The translations under genes were made by a program, and so were the position numbers. From positions 362,577-426,576 of the forward strand of contig PQAM01000010.1 of assembly GCA_003104975.1 (NCBI GenBank): a DNA stretch of 64,000 nucleotides, read 5' to 3'. Shown piece by piece: positions 63,862 to 64,000 of the stretch. The first letter of the stretch is position 1. Each line of letters opens with the position of its first letter. The DNA comes from Candidatus Methylomirabilota bacterium. Lineage in GTDB: Bacteria; Methylomirabilota; Methylomirabilia; Methylomirabilales; Methylomirabilaceae. The notes beneath the pieces were generated by a model. It was given only the letters and a program-made list of their open reading frames with translations, made no database searches and was not told the DNA's origin.

Positions 63862-64000
63862 TTGAACATCGCGAAGCCGGCTCCCAGTCATGAGGTTACG
63901 CCATGTGCATTTCAGTCATGGGCATCGTGCCACTGAGATCTACCCGCAGCGCCTAGCGCAGCACGGGCAGCGCACGGAAGCCCTTGATCTACACCTCCTC

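Noticed and set aside
63862-64000. Start of a transposase gene at the right edge
   Set aside because: The GC-rich end differs from the AT-rich genes before it and could belong to an insertion element, but no reading frame with transposase features can be followed in the 139 bases available.

Overview
This window is a GC-rich bacterial chromosome segment. The housekeeping content (heme A synthesis genes, a di-heme peroxidase, a UbiE/MenG methyltransferase beside an MqnP-like prenyltransferase, tRNAs with encoded CCA) fits an aerobic or denitrifying Gram-negative-type organism. My best guess is the NC10/Methylomirabilota group. That is an impression from gene style, not something the sequence proves. 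An ABC-dependent polysaccharide export cluster with a WbdD-like chain terminator supports an outer membrane.

Layout. (1) 1-7373: a partial di-heme cytochrome c peroxidase on the minus strand, then ctaA-ctaB, two small proteins, and a compact set (pteridine-reductase-like SDR, MBL hydrolase, RecB-type Fe-S nuclease, ogt) ending in tRNA-Thr(CGT). (2) 7374-10013: a gene-poor, partly AT-rich stretch around one sigma54-type response regulator, followed by a -24/-12-like site. (3) 10014-41663: about 32 kb, nearly all on the plus strand, encoding a contractile phage-tail-like particle. It has sheath, tube, chaperone-like protein, two paralogous hub adaptors, gpD-like hub, gpV spike, PAAR-like tip, gp25, gpJ, gpI and fibre-like proteins. 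There are no capsid, terminase, portal, integrase or lysis genes, so it reads as an extracellular contractile injection system (eCIS) rather than a prophage. It is unusual in carrying several protease modules: a protealysin-like M4 enzyme with an emfourin-like inhibitor next to it, a secreted caspase-like DUF6345 protein, and a 1448-residue hub protein with OmpA-like, peptidoglycan-binding and two zinc-metzincin motifs. No AAA+ ATPase of the Afp15 type is present. (4) 41754-46926: GH13 enzyme, TPR protein, M48-LysM protease, menG/ubiE and an mqnP-like gene. (5) 46927-50198: REP-like palindrome, tRNA-Ala(GGC), zinc-finger protein, GT2 and a Wzm/Wzt transporter pair. (6) 50404-54720: an island of nucleotidyltransferase, HEPN, PIN, HicB and RHH genes and gene fragments, partly bounded by a 96-bp direct repeat. 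(7) 54712-64000: O-antigen-type cluster with gmd, cysC, a second Wzm/Wzt pair (with a carbohydrate-binding domain), a WbdD-like methyltransferase-kinase-coiled-coil protein, fcl, and a large glycosyltransferase with a FUT8-like C-terminal half. The last 4 kb is clearly more AT-rich.

How the parts fit. The sigma54 regulator directly upstream of the tail operon, with a candidate sigma54 promoter between them, suggests signal-controlled production of the particle. The polysaccharide genes make GDP-fucose (gmd, fcl), transfer sugars (GT2, GT4/FUT8-like) and export a capped chain (Wzm/Wzt plus WbdD-like). Repeats and truncated genes between the two polysaccharide blocks (fcl tail, HEPN remnant, duplicated nucleotidyltransferase 3' end) show that region has been rearranged. 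The last 139 bases (63862-64000) hold nothing I can recognise.
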